Counted from the stretch's first letter, positions 54,261 through 63,441 are shown. The stretch: DNA of 64,000 nucleotides from Ignavibacteria bacterium (GCA_016873805.1 VGVZ01000005.1:106689-170688); one strand, 5' to 3'. The notes: a model not told the origin generated them from the sequence alone. A program made the numbers and translations.

Positions 54261-55560
54261 TGAGAAGGGAGATCAGCACAATCCACTGCACCGTTGTGAG
54301 CGATCGCAAGGCTTCGCGTGAGTTGCTCACGAAGACACAAGCAAAGATAGTCAGGAAGGGCATCAATGGGAAATGAAATCTGCTGCCGCCAAAAAAAACG
54401 ATACTCGTCGCCACAATGACCAGTGCCATGCCGACAACGAAGAACCAAAGGTGATCCCGCGGCAAGCTAACGATTCCAGCCAACCCGAGAAACAAAATCA
54501 CCATAGAGGGGAGGTTTGTCACGGCGATGAGCGAGAGAGGGAGTGCGGCGTAGCGTTCCGCATAGCGCAACGGGGGGAGAGGTCCATCGTTCGAAAACGT
54601 GAAAACGAGAAGTTCCCCTTCACTTGAAAACAGGTGTCCGATTTTCTTGAATGCATTGATGACGGTCGTTCCGGGATGGTCAATGAGGTAACCAAGCGCC
54701 ATCGCGCGTGCAGTGCTGTCAAGAGCAACTTCGTCATGAATGAGAGCTGTCAATTCATGCGGAAATATTCCTTTGTATCCCCCCGTCGTGTGCGGATTGT
54801 GACCGATGTACAGATTCATTCCGCCATTGAGGGAGAGAGCGGGAGTACCAAAAGTGACAGCATTTCGGATCACCCAGGGAGCGAGAAGCATGAGGAACAA
54901 TGTGGATGAAAGAAGAACATCCCGCGTCCGATCTCCCCGCCAAAGCGAATAGCCGATCCAGAATGCGGCAAACAGAATCATCCACGGCTTCACAAGCGTC
55001 AGAAGTCCGAGCAGGAGACCTGTCAGAAACGAGCGGGCGAGCCCGTGAGGAACGCTTCTCGTGACGACAAACGCGAGCAGTACGAGAAGAAACGCGAACA
55101 ATGTCTCGGAAAAGAGGAGGTTCGCATAGAAAAGTGCAGGAACGAAGAACATCCACACGATCGCAGCTGCAAATCCACTCCTCGCCGATCGTCCCGCAGT
55201 CAGAAAGAACAACAGCAGTCCGGTGAATACATCGAGAATCGCCTGGAGAAGTTTGACGGTGATGGGGGAGGAGCCGCAGAGGGCGTAGAGGGAAGCAACG
55301 AAGAATGGATACCCCGGCGGACGGTATGCGGTCGGCTTCCCGTCGATCGCGTAGGTTCCATTCTCCGCGAGAGACGAGGCAAGGGAATGGTATTCGATTT
55401 CATCAGACGCGATCGTGTGGTCGCTCAGTCCAATGAAGAGCACTCTTGCGGCGAGTCCAACGCCGAGAAGAAGCGCCAGCCAGACCGCGTCTCGCCTTGT
55501 CAGATCAGCAAATATGGTGTTCCCGATAGAGTTCTGTGAGTCTCCGGTGGACTGATTCAT
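54208..55560 (-). CDS. GT39-like membrane glycosyltransferase
   Basis: 450 residues with about ten membrane helices. ASDEIEYHSLASSLAENGTYAIDGKPTAYRPPGYPFFVASLYALCG matches the first periplasmic loop of GT39/PMT-type enzymes, and LLFSETLFAFLLVLLAFVV the second. The ORF track extends 48 codons upstream into the neighbouring GT4 gene; the ATG at 55560 (MNQSTGDSQNS) is preferred and still overlaps that gene by 56 nt. Substrate unknown; the pair of GT39 proteins suggests successive periplasmic sugar additions. Confidence 0.8.
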   Translation of the reverse strand: MNQSTGDSQNSIGNTIFADLTRRDAVWLALLLGVGLAARVLFIGLSDHTIASDEIEYHSLASSLAENGTYAIDGKPTAYRPPGYPFFVASLYALCGSSPITVKLLQAILDVFTGLLLFFLTAGRSARSGFAAAIVWMFFVPALFYANLLFSETLFAFLLVLLAFVVTRSVPHGLARSFLTGLLLGLLTLVKPWMILFAAFWIGYSLWRGDRTRDVLLSSTLFLMLLAPWVIRNAVTFGTPALSLNGGMNLYIGHNPHTTGGYKGIFPHELTALIHDEVALDSTARAMALGYLIDHPGTTVINAFKKIGHLFSSEGELLVFTFSNDGPLPPLRYAERYAALPLSLIAVTNLPSMVILFLGLAGIVSLPRDHLWFFVVGMALVIVATSIVFFGGSRFHFPLMPFLTIFACVFVSNSREALRSLTTVQWIVLISLLSGCISVWLYEIITLAAV

Positions 55561-56590
55561 ACGAATGGTACTGTTCGACCCATCGCCGCCCCGCCATTCC
55601 TTTCTCTCTTCGCAAGGATGGATTGTCGATGAGTTCGAGAAGACGGTCGTAGAGGGTGTCGGCATCTGCCAGCACGAACGGATTTTCCGGGAGCCACGCG
55701 ACATAGTCGGGAGTCATTTCCGTAATCGTCGGAATTCCCATCGCGAGGAATTCGAGCGAGTTCCGCCCATATCCGGTGCCGCCGAAGTTGCCGACTTGTT
55801 CGATCGCGATGTCGCATCGCTTCTTGGCTTCGATCACGCGTGCATGCGGCGTCCCTTCGAGCAGAACGAAGTCGATTTTCCTCTCCTTCTTCAACTTCTC
55901 GATGACAGGCAGAATCAGTCTTGTCCCCTTCATCGCTCGATTGCTGGGGGAGTGGATGATCCGCAGGAGGTCGTTTTCGTTGGTCCGCACGGCGTACGGC
56001 GAAACGTCGAAGGGAATAAAGAGATAGTGAATATTGGGATGAAGAAGCAGGTGATCACTCTCGTTTGTCAGATTCAGATCGCTCAACTTCTCCATCGTAG
56101 GATCCACGCCTCGCACCCGGAGATCGCTTCCCATGTAATGGCAGATGATCTTCTTTCCCTCCGTCTTCCAGCGTCGGGCGACCCGGGAATCCCGAAAGAA
56201 GTCCAGCCCTCCGTCGTAATGAATCACGTCATATTGATCGAACTGGTGTTTGCTAAACGCGCGCTGGATGCGGCCGCGTCTGCGGACGTCATCATACCGA
56301 AAATAGACATATTCAAAAATGTTGGATGCTCTGTGAATCCGGGGAGAAGGATGATTCGCGGCACGCTCGGGCGTGAATTCCTGTTCGCGGTCGATTCGCT
56401 TGCGGGTACGCCACCATCGGGCAACGGGATTGCGCGGGAGCGGAAGATCAAGACAGATATCCTCGGGAAAGGAAAGGGTGTTCCTGTGCAAGGTGACGAG
56501 TGCAGCCTCATGGCCATGCCGTCGCTGCATCTCCATCATGTTGTAAGGAACGCCGGCAACGTTGATCGGTGCAACGTGGAGAATCTTCAT
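55505..56590 (-). CDS. GT4-like glycosyltransferase
   Basis: 361 residues: MKILHVAPINVAGVPYNMMEMQRRHGHEAALVTL begins the N-terminal half, DVIHYDGGLDFFRD and KKIICHYMGSDLRVRG follow. The donor half has LRIIHSPSNRAMKGTRLILPVIEKL and GRNSLEFLAMGIPTITEMTPDYVAWLPENPFVLAD, with the EX7E-like glutamate. Specificity unknown. It starts 3 nt after the FemAB-like gene. Confidence 0.8.
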   Translation of the reverse strand: MKILHVAPINVAGVPYNMMEMQRRHGHEAALVTLHRNTLSFPEDICLDLPLPRNPVARWWRTRKRIDREQEFTPERAANHPSPRIHRASNIFEYVYFRYDDVRRRGRIQRAFSKHQFDQYDVIHYDGGLDFFRDSRVARRWKTEGKKIICHYMGSDLRVRGVDPTMEKLSDLNLTNESDHLLLHPNIHYLFIPFDVSPYAVRTNENDLLRIIHSPSNRAMKGTRLILPVIEKLKKERKIDFVLLEGTPHARVIEAKKRCDIAIEQVGNFGGTGYGRNSLEFLAMGIPTITEMTPDYVAWLPENPFVLADADTLYDRLLELIDNPSLRREKGMAGRRWVEQYHSYESVHRRLTELYREHHIC

Positions 56591-56593
56591 GGA

Positions 56594-57559
56594 TCAGATG
56601 AAGCGCTTGTAGTAAGTGCTCCGGAGTATTCCGCGCGAGTCAAACTTTTCTTTGAATGTAATCAAACTCATGGCGGGCGTCATCTGGTTTTCCGCATGCG
56701 TGTCCTGCGAAACGCCGATATCGACCCAGCGCAGGCCCTGTTCAAACGACCATTTGACCACTTCATACATCAGCGCATAGATGGGGTTGTATTCCTCGTA
56801 CTCGTACAGCAGCATGTTGTAGAAACAGAGGGCGACCTGTTCGTTGCATCGCAAGACCAGAGAACCGGCAACCGGCTGCCCATCGTGCTTGGCCAGGAAG
56901 AGCACCAGATTATCGGGAAGCAACGTCCGCAGTCTCTTGAGTTCCTCAAGAGTGTGGGTCGGTTTCACACGATGGCGGTTTTTGTTCTCGACGAGAATCG
57001 GATAGAATGCATCGTAGTCATCACTGAGATCAATGACGAGTTCATTCTCGCGCCGGTACTTGTGGATATAGCGACGGGCGGTGCTCTGAAAACGCGAGAG
57101 GAACTCCCCATCCGTAAGGGCGATTGCATGAGAGATATAGTGCTTGTCGGTTGTGAAGCCGCGGTAGGAGAGGGCGTAATCGATGTTTTGAGAATACGAT
57201 CGGTGATAAATGAACGGCGGCCCAGTAAGAAGCACCCGCTCGACGCCATTTGAGCGGCAATAGTCCCCGAAGAGATCCACTACATCCAGCGCTTTGGCGA
57301 ACGGAATATCGCCGGTCACGAACGACCCGTACGATGCCCCGATCGGCGACTCGAACACCGTCCCGTGAAGCGCCCCCGGCAAAACCGACACGATTTCGTC
57401 GTTCTCAAGAACGATCAGATGATGCCACGCGAAGCGACCCTCGGGATGATAATCAAGGAATTGCTGAAGATGAAACATCGTACCGTTGTTCGATCTTCGC
57501 ACAAATTCGTCCCATTTGGTGCGCCAACTGCTGTCGTACGGAATAATCGTGAGTGACAT
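56594..57559 (-). CDS. FemAB/GNAT-type acyltransferase-like protein
   Basis: 321 residues: WDEFVRRSNNGTMFHLQQFLDYHPEGRF is the usual N-terminus of the FemAB-like PEP-CTERM/polysaccharide group. FQSTARRYIHKYRRENELVIDL and FLAKHDGQPVAGSLVLRCNEQVALCFYNMLLYEYEEYNPIYALMYEVVKWSFEQGLRWVDIGVSQD form the GNAT core. Relatives transfer amino acids or acyl groups to peptidoglycan or exopolysaccharide. The latter fits this cluster better, but this is inference. Confidence 0.75.
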   Translation of the reverse strand: MSLTIIPYDSSWRTKWDEFVRRSNNGTMFHLQQFLDYHPEGRFAWHHLIVLENDEIVSVLPGALHGTVFESPIGASYGSFVTGDIPFAKALDVVDLFGDYCRSNGVERVLLTGPPFIYHRSYSQNIDYALSYRGFTTDKHYISHAIALTDGEFLSRFQSTARRYIHKYRRENELVIDLSDDYDAFYPILVENKNRHRVKPTHTLEELKRLRTLLPDNLVLFLAKHDGQPVAGSLVLRCNEQVALCFYNMLLYEYEEYNPIYALMYEVVKWSFEQGLRWVDIGVSQDTHAENQMTPAMSLITFKEKFDSRGILRSTYYKRFI

Positions 57560-57567
57560 GCCGTCCT

Positions 57568-58464
57568 TCAGAGTGAAATGCTCAGCGTGGCGAGATGAGC
57601 GTCGCCCAATCCGAACTTGAACGGAACGTAGCCATAGTCAAGGGCGATTGTTCTATAGACGACGCCTAATCCGGTTGACAATCCTCTCGCCTCGGAACCG
57701 CCATGATAGCCAAACCTTAAGGAGAGATACTTCTGGTAGGTCGCTTCAAGGCCGACGCTCATGTAGCTTGTGATGTCGGCCAGATTACTGACATATGCGG
57801 GGTAGAAGGCCAGATCAAAATCGTCGATCGACCGTGAATATTGTGCACCCAAATGGAGGCGGGAAGGGAGATCTCCCGGCATATTCCGAAAGGCGGAGAC
57901 AGAACCGACGTTTGTGAGGGAAGCGGCTACAACGACACCAGGAATCTTCGTCAGATAAGTCATTCCAAGGTCGACCGCGTAACCTGTCGTTTCGTCAATA
58001 TAGATTTTTTCGTACAGGTATTTTCCGCTCACTCCCGCGACGACGTCAGGTCCAACCGATGTCGCGAGCGAAACACCCATGCTGGCAAACTGAGCCGCAA
58101 ACGATCCAAGCGATTCGCCTGGTTGCGTGCGGATTTCGATGCCCGTCACCCGAGACGAGGAGACGGAGAGACCCACGGTGGTGCCAAAAAGAGGGAATCG
58201 GACTCCGACGAGTTCGGTGCTCACGTCTTGAATCCACGCGCTGTGCCCAAGGAGAATATCGGTTTGGGATTCAGCATTGAGCGACGCCGGGTTCACGAGG
58301 AACGAGGAAAAATGGCCGCGATCGGCAACGACCGACTCACCGAGCGCCGCGGCCCGAGCGCTAACCGGGAATTTGAGGTACACCGATCCTACGGCCGTCC
58401 CCTGCGCGAGCGCTGATGCAACGATCGATCCTGCAAGAAGCAACGTAACTGCGGATTTCTTCAT
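57568..58464 (-). CDS. PorV/UPF0164-like outer-membrane beta-barrel protein
   Basis: 298 residues with signal peptide (KKSAVTLLLAGSIVASALAQG). YLKFPVSARAAALGESVVAD and FLVNPASLNAESQTDILLGHSAWIQDVSTELVG are the PorV-type opening, followed by alternating strands (SLRFGYHGGSEARGLSTGLGVVYRTIALDYGYVPFKFGLGDAHLATLSISL). PorV is the shuttle protein of type IX secretion in Bacteroidetes; other paralogues have unknown roles. It is 8 nt upstream of the FemAB-like gene. Confidence 0.8.
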   Translation of the reverse strand: MKKSAVTLLLAGSIVASALAQGTAVGSVYLKFPVSARAAALGESVVADRGHFSSFLVNPASLNAESQTDILLGHSAWIQDVSTELVGVRFPLFGTTVGLSVSSSRVTGIEIRTQPGESLGSFAAQFASMGVSLATSVGPDVVAGVSGKYLYEKIYIDETTGYAVDLGMTYLTKIPGVVVAASLTNVGSVSAFRNMPGDLPSRLHLGAQYSRSIDDFDLAFYPAYVSNLADITSYMSVGLEATYQKYLSLRFGYHGGSEARGLSTGLGVVYRTIALDYGYVPFKFGLGDAHLATLSISL

Positions 58465-58571
58465 GGCAAAGTCGGTTTCAAATCAAGATCGGGACATCTT
58501 CTGCTGGCACGACGGCGAGCATTGTGCACAAGATAGAAAAAGAAGTTCGAAGACGAAAGCCACGGGATGGG

Positions 58572-59558
58572 CTATTCGAATCGTACGGAGAGAGACACAA
58601 AGTGCATCCCTCCGGAACCATAGGGATCGTGAACAAAGGCATAGGAAATCCCGGGTCGCCAGGTTTCGTACGATGACTCAAATGAAAAACCGAGCGAAAT
58701 CCGGGGGAGGAGATTCTCCTTCCATGTCAATTGATCGATGCCTGCGCGGATTTGAAACTGCTCCGCAAGCGTCATGTTGGCGCCTAATCGGACGATGGGA
58801 AGCGAGCCGATGTATTCAAACTCAGCACCTGCCATGAGGCCGATCTGAGCATGCTCGTAGCCCAGCGACAGCTTACGTCTCAAAGGAAAACGATCGGTCA
58901 TCGAGTTGCCGCTGTTTCCGTAGAGGGGTGAAGTATCCCACCTGTACTTCGAGCTGATATCATGTATCACCGCGCCGACGCTCCACTGAGGATGCAGTCT
59001 CATCATGACGCCAACGTCGAAACCAACGGTCGTGGAGGAGACATCTTCGTAAAGCGAATAGTAGAAGATCTTGGGAGACAGGCCTATCGCCATCCATTCA
59101 TTCGGCTTGAGACCAAACGAAAAGACAAATGCGTTTTCAGATGTGGAATAGATTTCCGTGGGACGCCCATCCCGATCGCGCCCCTGGATATCCCCCACGC
59201 CCGCGTTAATAACCCCGAATGAAATTCCCGCCTTCGGAGGGAGTCGTCGCGCGTAACCAACGAAATTGAGATTCCGATCCAGCGTGAGAAGCCCCAGTGT
59301 GGCGCTCGCGTACGGATGGTCCAGGAAAGCGGTGAGTGCGGGATTGTAGTACCCTGCGCTTGCCGATGACGGAAGTGCAGAAACGGCATTGCCCATCCCA
59401 GGACCAATTGCCCCAAAGCCGAACCGAAACGCGGGAGCCGGTTGTCCCCCTAAGGAAGACCTGGGTTGAGCCAGGAGGACGCGCTGCGGGTCCAGACTGC
59501 AGGCTCCAACGATGAGGAACAAGGCGCATGCAAGAGTCTTGCCACTATTGTACGACAT
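58572..59558 (-). CDS. second PorV-like outer-membrane protein
   Basis: 328 residues. Signal peptide (KTLACALFLIVGACSL) precedes RFGFGAIGPGMGNAVSALPSSASAGYYNPALTAFLDHPYAS, the N-terminal helix-strand motif seen in PorV/PorQ-type barrels, and many barrel strands ending FVHDPYGSGGMHFVSLSVRFE. The ORF track is 35 codons longer; the ATG at 59558 begins the signal peptide. It overlaps the propeller gene by 14 nt, so both are probably made together. Confidence 0.72.
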   Translation of the reverse strand: MSYNSGKTLACALFLIVGACSLDPQRVLLAQPRSSLGGQPAPAFRFGFGAIGPGMGNAVSALPSSASAGYYNPALTAFLDHPYASATLGLLTLDRNLNFVGYARRLPPKAGISFGVINAGVGDIQGRDRDGRPTEIYSTSENAFVFSFGLKPNEWMAIGLSPKIFYYSLYEDVSSTTVGFDVGVMMRLHPQWSVGAVIHDISSKYRWDTSPLYGNSGNSMTDRFPLRRKLSLGYEHAQIGLMAGAEFEYIGSLPIVRLGANMTLAEQFQIRAGIDQLTWKENLLPRISLGFSFESSYETWRPGISYAFVHDPYGSGGMHFVSLSVRFE

Positions 59559-61089
59559 GGATCTTCCCCCAAATGGAATCCTTGTTTTCAATGTCGACAC
59601 GATAGAAATAGACGCCGTTGGCGACGCGGCGATTGAAATCATCCTTTCCATTCCACAACTCATCGTGCTCGAGATCTCCCGAACGGACTGCGTTCTCGAT
59701 TATCGTCCTCACAGGGATCATAGCAAAATCAAACACCCGGATGGTCACGGGCGCAGTCTTCCCGGAGGTGGAATAGTGAATCCGTACCACTTCGTCATCC
59801 GGCGAAAACGGTGTCGGGTATGCATATGTCCGTCCGCTCGATCCGACGGGTTCGTACGTTCGAAAGATCTTCCACAGAGATCCAAACGGTGTGGACGGAT
59901 GATCCACCGTATAAGCGATTCCTTCGGTGCCCGACATCCAGAGGGTGTCACCCTTCGTCGCTACTGCATATGTTGTCCGATATGCGAACCGCTGTCTGGT
60001 GTTCAGGTCAACAATCGATCCGCTCCTGATCCAGGTCTTTCCGATATCCGCCGATCGAAAGAGTCCGTTGTTGGTCGCGACATACACGATCGAATCCCTG
60101 AAGGCGATGTTGTGCGCGCGCTCCCCCAGGAGAGTGGTGCTCCACGTTTCACCCCCGTCGCTGGTGAAGCTGACACCCTGACGTTCGTTCGCATCTCGAG
60201 TATTGACCGTGGCTGCCCAGAGGATGCGCTTGCCCGACAACACCTGCTCGTTGATCGCCACAACCCAATTTCCGGAGATCGGCTTCAGCTGGTTTTGAGC
60301 GGTGAATTTTCTCCAGCTGATACCTCCATCTGTGGATTTGTTGATTCCGCCGGACGTTCCTACCCATATCGTGGAATCGCTCGACGCATACACCGAGAAT
60401 GCGATGTGATTCAGATTCTCCTGTAATCCCAGTCTGCCGCTTGACGGCGAGAGATCGAAATTCAGGGTATCCGTCGGCGCGATTCGATCAATTGGCCCAT
60501 CAGGAGGAAGAATCACTCTATGCCATGTCCTCCCGTGATCCGTGGATTTGCGAAACATCCCTCCAAACGAAGTGATCCAAACCGTATTGCGCGTGAGGGC
60601 GATGTCGAACGTAATATTCTGCTCCGGGACCGTGACTGCCAGGGCCCGAATCTTGTTGATTCCGTACGTCAGCGTATCGACCGTTCCGCTATCCATGGGC
60701 TGCTTCACATAGCTCCACGCATTTCCACGGTCCGTCGAGACGTGAAGACCTCCGCCGATCTGGATTGTCGATCCATCGCGCCGTTCGGAGTATCCTATCG
60801 CGACCCAAACGGTATCCCCGCGCGTCGCGATTGCGGAAATGCCCTTGTAGTCAAACGGTGGCACCGCCGCAAAGTGTGTCCAGGTCTGGCCGCTGTTCGT
60901 GGTTCGGGACAATCCTCTGGCAGTGCCAAACCAGAGCATCCCGCGATCATGCACCGCTACACTCGCGGAATTGCTGAGCGGGAGTCCGGCATCACTTGCC
61001 GGGGATCCAAGCTCAAATGTATTGATGATCTGTCCGTTCAGGGTGAAGGAGATCACATGGACGAGGATCAAGATCGATACTTGTTTCAC
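59545..61089 (-). CDS. secreted beta-propeller protein with FlgD-like/type IX-like C-terminal segment
   Basis: 514 residues. A signal peptide (VSILILVHVISFTLNGQ) leads to repeats of the type WFGTARGLSRTTNSGQTWTHF, GLHVSTDRGNAWSYV, MFRKSTDHGRTWHRV, GINKSTDGGISWRKF, GVSFTSDGGETWSTT and LFRSADIGKTWIRSG. These are sialidase/BNR-type (S/T-x-D-x-G-x-T-W) propeller blades. The C-terminal 90 residues (TYAYPTPFSPDDEVVRIHYS...NGVYFYRVDIENKDSIWGKIHVV) match the FlgD-like fold that commonly serves as type IX secretion signal in this group. Probably surface exposed. Confidence 0.78.
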   Translation of the reverse strand: MKQVSILILVHVISFTLNGQIINTFELGSPASDAGLPLSNSASVAVHDRGMLWFGTARGLSRTTNSGQTWTHFAAVPPFDYKGISAIATRGDTVWVAIGYSERRDGSTIQIGGGLHVSTDRGNAWSYVKQPMDSGTVDTLTYGINKIRALAVTVPEQNITFDIALTRNTVWITSFGGMFRKSTDHGRTWHRVILPPDGPIDRIAPTDTLNFDLSPSSGRLGLQENLNHIAFSVYASSDSTIWVGTSGGINKSTDGGISWRKFTAQNQLKPISGNWVVAINEQVLSGKRILWAATVNTRDANERQGVSFTSDGGETWSTTLLGERAHNIAFRDSIVYVATNNGLFRSADIGKTWIRSGSIVDLNTRQRFAYRTTYAVATKGDTLWMSGTEGIAYTVDHPSTPFGSLWKIFRTYEPVGSSGRTYAYPTPFSPDDEVVRIHYSTSGKTAPVTIRVFDFAMIPVRTIIENAVRSGDLEHDELWNGKDDFNRRVANGVYFYRVDIENKDSIWGKIHVVQ

Positions 61090-61958
61090 GGGCGCACGGA
61101 AATGTGATGGGTGATTGTGTTGCTTGCCGCATCAGACCGATCGATCGCCTGAAACACGAATCGGTATAGACCAGCGGTTGTTGTCGGCGGGAGAACAACC
61201 GTGAGACTGTAGATGCCGTCCCCCTTTGTCTTGTCGCCGCTTCGGATGTCGGGCTGCGAAATGATCGCTTCGCTTCCGTCATCGTACATGGCAAACGGAT
61301 TACCGCTCGAGGTGGACCCGTCGGGTCTGAATGAGTTGAATGATACTCTCTTGATATCTGCCAATCCATCCGGATCGGTGGCCCGTACCTGGAGCAGCAG
61401 AAACTGATTCTGGGTCCCCAACCGGAGCGTGTCGGGAGCGATCAGGTCGGAAAGTTGTGGAGGTTGATTGAGGCGGACGAGAGAGAGTGGGATGCGGTGA
61501 GCTGGGCTGGTCAGACCGTATTGGGAAGTCGCCCATACGTCGGCCTGAAATGTTCCCACCACAGATCGTACGATTTGGAATTCGATCCGTCCTGCAAAGA
61601 CGGCGTCCCCCTTCACGTGGTCGGGGGAGACCCCGTCGTCCCGCAATTTCCCGGCACTATGCAGACTTGTCCGATCCTGGTTCCAGAGCTCATACTCCAC
61701 GCTCTGCTCCGCAGATCCTATGTCTGATCTCCGGAGTGCGGCGCGGGCTGTCACCGTAAGCTTCAGTGTGTCGGTTCCCTTTCTCTCCGATCCGACCATC
61801 ACGGTGTCCGTGTTGATGATTCCCGGCTGCAGGATTGCGTATTCGAGGCGTCCGACGCTGAGGCTAGAATCCAGAATCGACTCCGACTTCTTCTCGCACG
61901 ACGCAAGAACCAGCAGAAGAAGGGGGATCAAGTGACGAGCGTATGCCTGGAATCGCAA
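61086..61958 (-). CDS. lipoprotein with Ig-like region
   Basis: 290 residues with a TTG start preceded by GGGAG. The signal LIPLLLLVLASC carries a clear lipobox. The mature part has FQADVWATSQYGLTSPAHRIPLSLVRLNQPPQLSDLIAPDTLRL and YSLTVVLPPTTTAGLYRFVFQAIDRSDAASNTITHHISV, cadherin/Ig-like beta-sandwich signatures. Calcium-type residues (DGVSPDHVKGDAVF, GDKTKGDGIYSL) occur twice. It overlaps the propeller gene by 4 nt, suggesting a shared surface structure. Confidence 0.75.
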   Translation of the reverse strand: MRFQAYARHLIPLLLLVLASCEKKSESILDSSLSVGRLEYAILQPGIINTDTVMVGSERKGTDTLKLTVTARAALRRSDIGSAEQSVEYELWNQDRTSLHSAGKLRDDGVSPDHVKGDAVFAGRIEFQIVRSVVGTFQADVWATSQYGLTSPAHRIPLSLVRLNQPPQLSDLIAPDTLRLGTQNQFLLLQVRATDPDGLADIKRVSFNSFRPDGSTSSGNPFAMYDDGSEAIISQPDIRSGDKTKGDGIYSLTVVLPPTTTAGLYRFVFQAIDRSDAASNTITHHISVRP

Positions 61959-62103
61959 GACATTCTCCCATGATGGATGAAAAAGGACAGTTATGAATGT
62001 ACTGAGCTACGACGAGGAAGATTCAGGATGGTAACAAGTGGGGTCGGAGGGGAAACCTCTCTGTGAAGTCAGATCGCCATGTTCACTTACTGCGACTGAT
62101 GCA

Positions 62104-62132
62104 ATAGTAGGGAAAAATTGACTTCCTGTCAA
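62104..62132 (-). promoter_or_regulatory. promoter of the lipoprotein-propeller-PorV operon
   Basis: Minus strand TTGACA, 17 nt, TACTAT. The leader to the TTG start is about 139 nt, long for this window; no riboswitch pattern was recognised in it. Confidence 0.6.
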
Positions 62133-62165
62133 GTCTCAAACGATGCGGAGTAGCATCCGAGACTT

Positions 62166-62313
62166 TTAGCAGGTTGTTGAAAAAGTGTTTTTCTGTCATT
62201 CTGAAGGAGCGAAGCGACTGAAGAATCTCGCTTTATGAGTCAGATTCTTCATCCCGCTAATAAACAGCGGGATTCAGAATGACATTGGACCTCGTTTTTC
62301 AACAGCCTGTTAG
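62166..62313 (+). mobile_element. MITE-like fold-back element, copy B
   Basis: Body of 140 bp (62170-62309) with terminal inverted repeats CAGGTTGTTGAAAAA and TTTTTCAACAGCCTG, flanked on both sides by TTAG. Internal pairs are the same as in copy A. There is no coding capacity. The right TTAG, read on the minus strand, supplies the TAA stop of the M50 peptidase gene. Confidence 0.75.
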
Positions 62314-63338
62314 TAGAAGACGGTGAATGGAACAAAGGAGAAACAGATGACAAACAGAAAGAGACACCCCCATCCAATCCACATGCGTCGTTCATCGAGG
62401 GGAGTCTCGTCCGGCACAGGTGGATGATACAGCTTAACCAAAAAGTACGATATCAGCGCCCAGAGAAACCAGCCGCTCCAGCTGTATTCAACAAACGGGA
62501 GAATATGACCCGGAACATCCCCGGAGACAAATCCTACGGCCAGCTGGAGCAGGATATCGGCTACCGAGGGGAGACCAAGGAAGAGGAGGAGAATGAATGC
62601 GGCGCGTGCGATCTTTCTGTGCTGATCACCAAACATTGTGTAGACGAGATGGCCTCCGTCGAATTGGCCGATCGGGAAGAGGTTCATCGCGGTCACAAAG
62701 AGTCCAAACCAGCCCACGCACAGGGCAGGATAGTGATAGATCTCAGACATCGGTGGGACGAACTGAGTCGATGGATCGGTGAAGAGATACACGAGGAATT
62801 TGAATGCGAGAGTCTGACCGAATTCAAGTCCGAGACCCTGGCTTCCGGGGATTGCGTTCAATTGGAAATCGTAATCCGGATGCATTTGGAGAATGAACTC
62901 CGGCCCCGGGAGCGTCAGAAGCCCGTAGACCAGAACAATGACGGTCGCCACAAAACCGGCGATCGGACCACCGACACCGATGTCGAACATCGCTTTCCTG
63001 CTCGGGACGACCGAACGGGTGCGGATGACGGCTCCCAACGTACCGAAGTTGAGAAAACCGGGAACGGGTGGGAATGGGATGAAGAAGGGGAGTGTTGCTT
63101 TGACACGATGATAGCGCGCGGCAAAGTAGTGGCCGAACTCGTGTGCACCAAGGACAAAAAGAATCGCAATCGAATACTCGAGCCCGTGGTGGAAGTACCT
63201 CAGTTCGAACGCGTCGAGATTCTTCCATTGAACACCTGCGACGGTTGCGGTGAAGAACGTGAGGAGGAAAAGGCCGAGATTGATCAGGAGACGGGGATCA
63301 AACGATGCAGAGGGGGAGGCAGATGATTCCTGGTCCAT
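62310..63338 (-). CDS. M50 family membrane metalloprotease (site-2 protease-like)
   Basis: 342 residues with about seven membrane helices. ILFVLGAHEFGHYFAARYH contains the HExxH zinc motif inside a helix, and NLFPIGQFDGGHLVYTMFG the third ligand region (NxxPxxxxDGGH). PFPPVPGFLNFGTLGAVIRTRS matches the loop of the group lacking a PDZ domain. It probably cleaves membrane-anchored regulators or signal peptide remnants. The reading frame stops at the first codon of the adjoining MITE boundary. Confidence 0.88.
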   Translation of the reverse strand: MDQESSASPSASFDPRLLINLGLFLLTFFTATVAGVQWKNLDAFELRYFHHGLEYSIAILFVLGAHEFGHYFAARYHRVKATLPFFIPFPPVPGFLNFGTLGAVIRTRSVVPSRKAMFDIGVGGPIAGFVATVIVLVYGLLTLPGPEFILQMHPDYDFQLNAIPGSQGLGLEFGQTLAFKFLVYLFTDPSTQFVPPMSEIYHYPALCVGWFGLFVTAMNLFPIGQFDGGHLVYTMFGDQHRKIARAAFILLLFLGLPSVADILLQLAVGFVSGDVPGHILPFVEYSWSGWFLWALISYFLVKLYHPPVPDETPLDERRMWIGWGCLFLFVICFSFVPFTVFY

Positions 63339-63402
63339 TCCGATTGTCCGTGTGAGCCGATATGCTTACGTGAAGATACGGAAGATTGCCTTCCGATACA
63401 TA

Positions 63403-63441
63403 GAAAAATGCGGCAGCAGGGAAGCTCGAACCTGCTGCCGC
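63403..63441 (-). terminator. terminator of the repeat-protein gene
   Basis: Minus strand GCGGCAGCAGG / CCCTGCTGCCGC stem with a 9-nt loop followed by ATTTTTC, about 40 nt after the stop codon. Confidence 0.8.

Noticed and set aside
55565-57253. 562-codon open frame on the plus strand
   Set aside because: It lies antisense to two well-supported genes (GT4-like and FemAB-like) and has no ribosome-binding site or recognisable domain. Long antisense frames are frequent at this GC content.
61959-62097. riboswitch in the 139-nt leader of the lipoprotein operon
   Set aside because: Only weak local pairings were seen and no known aptamer core could be recognised.
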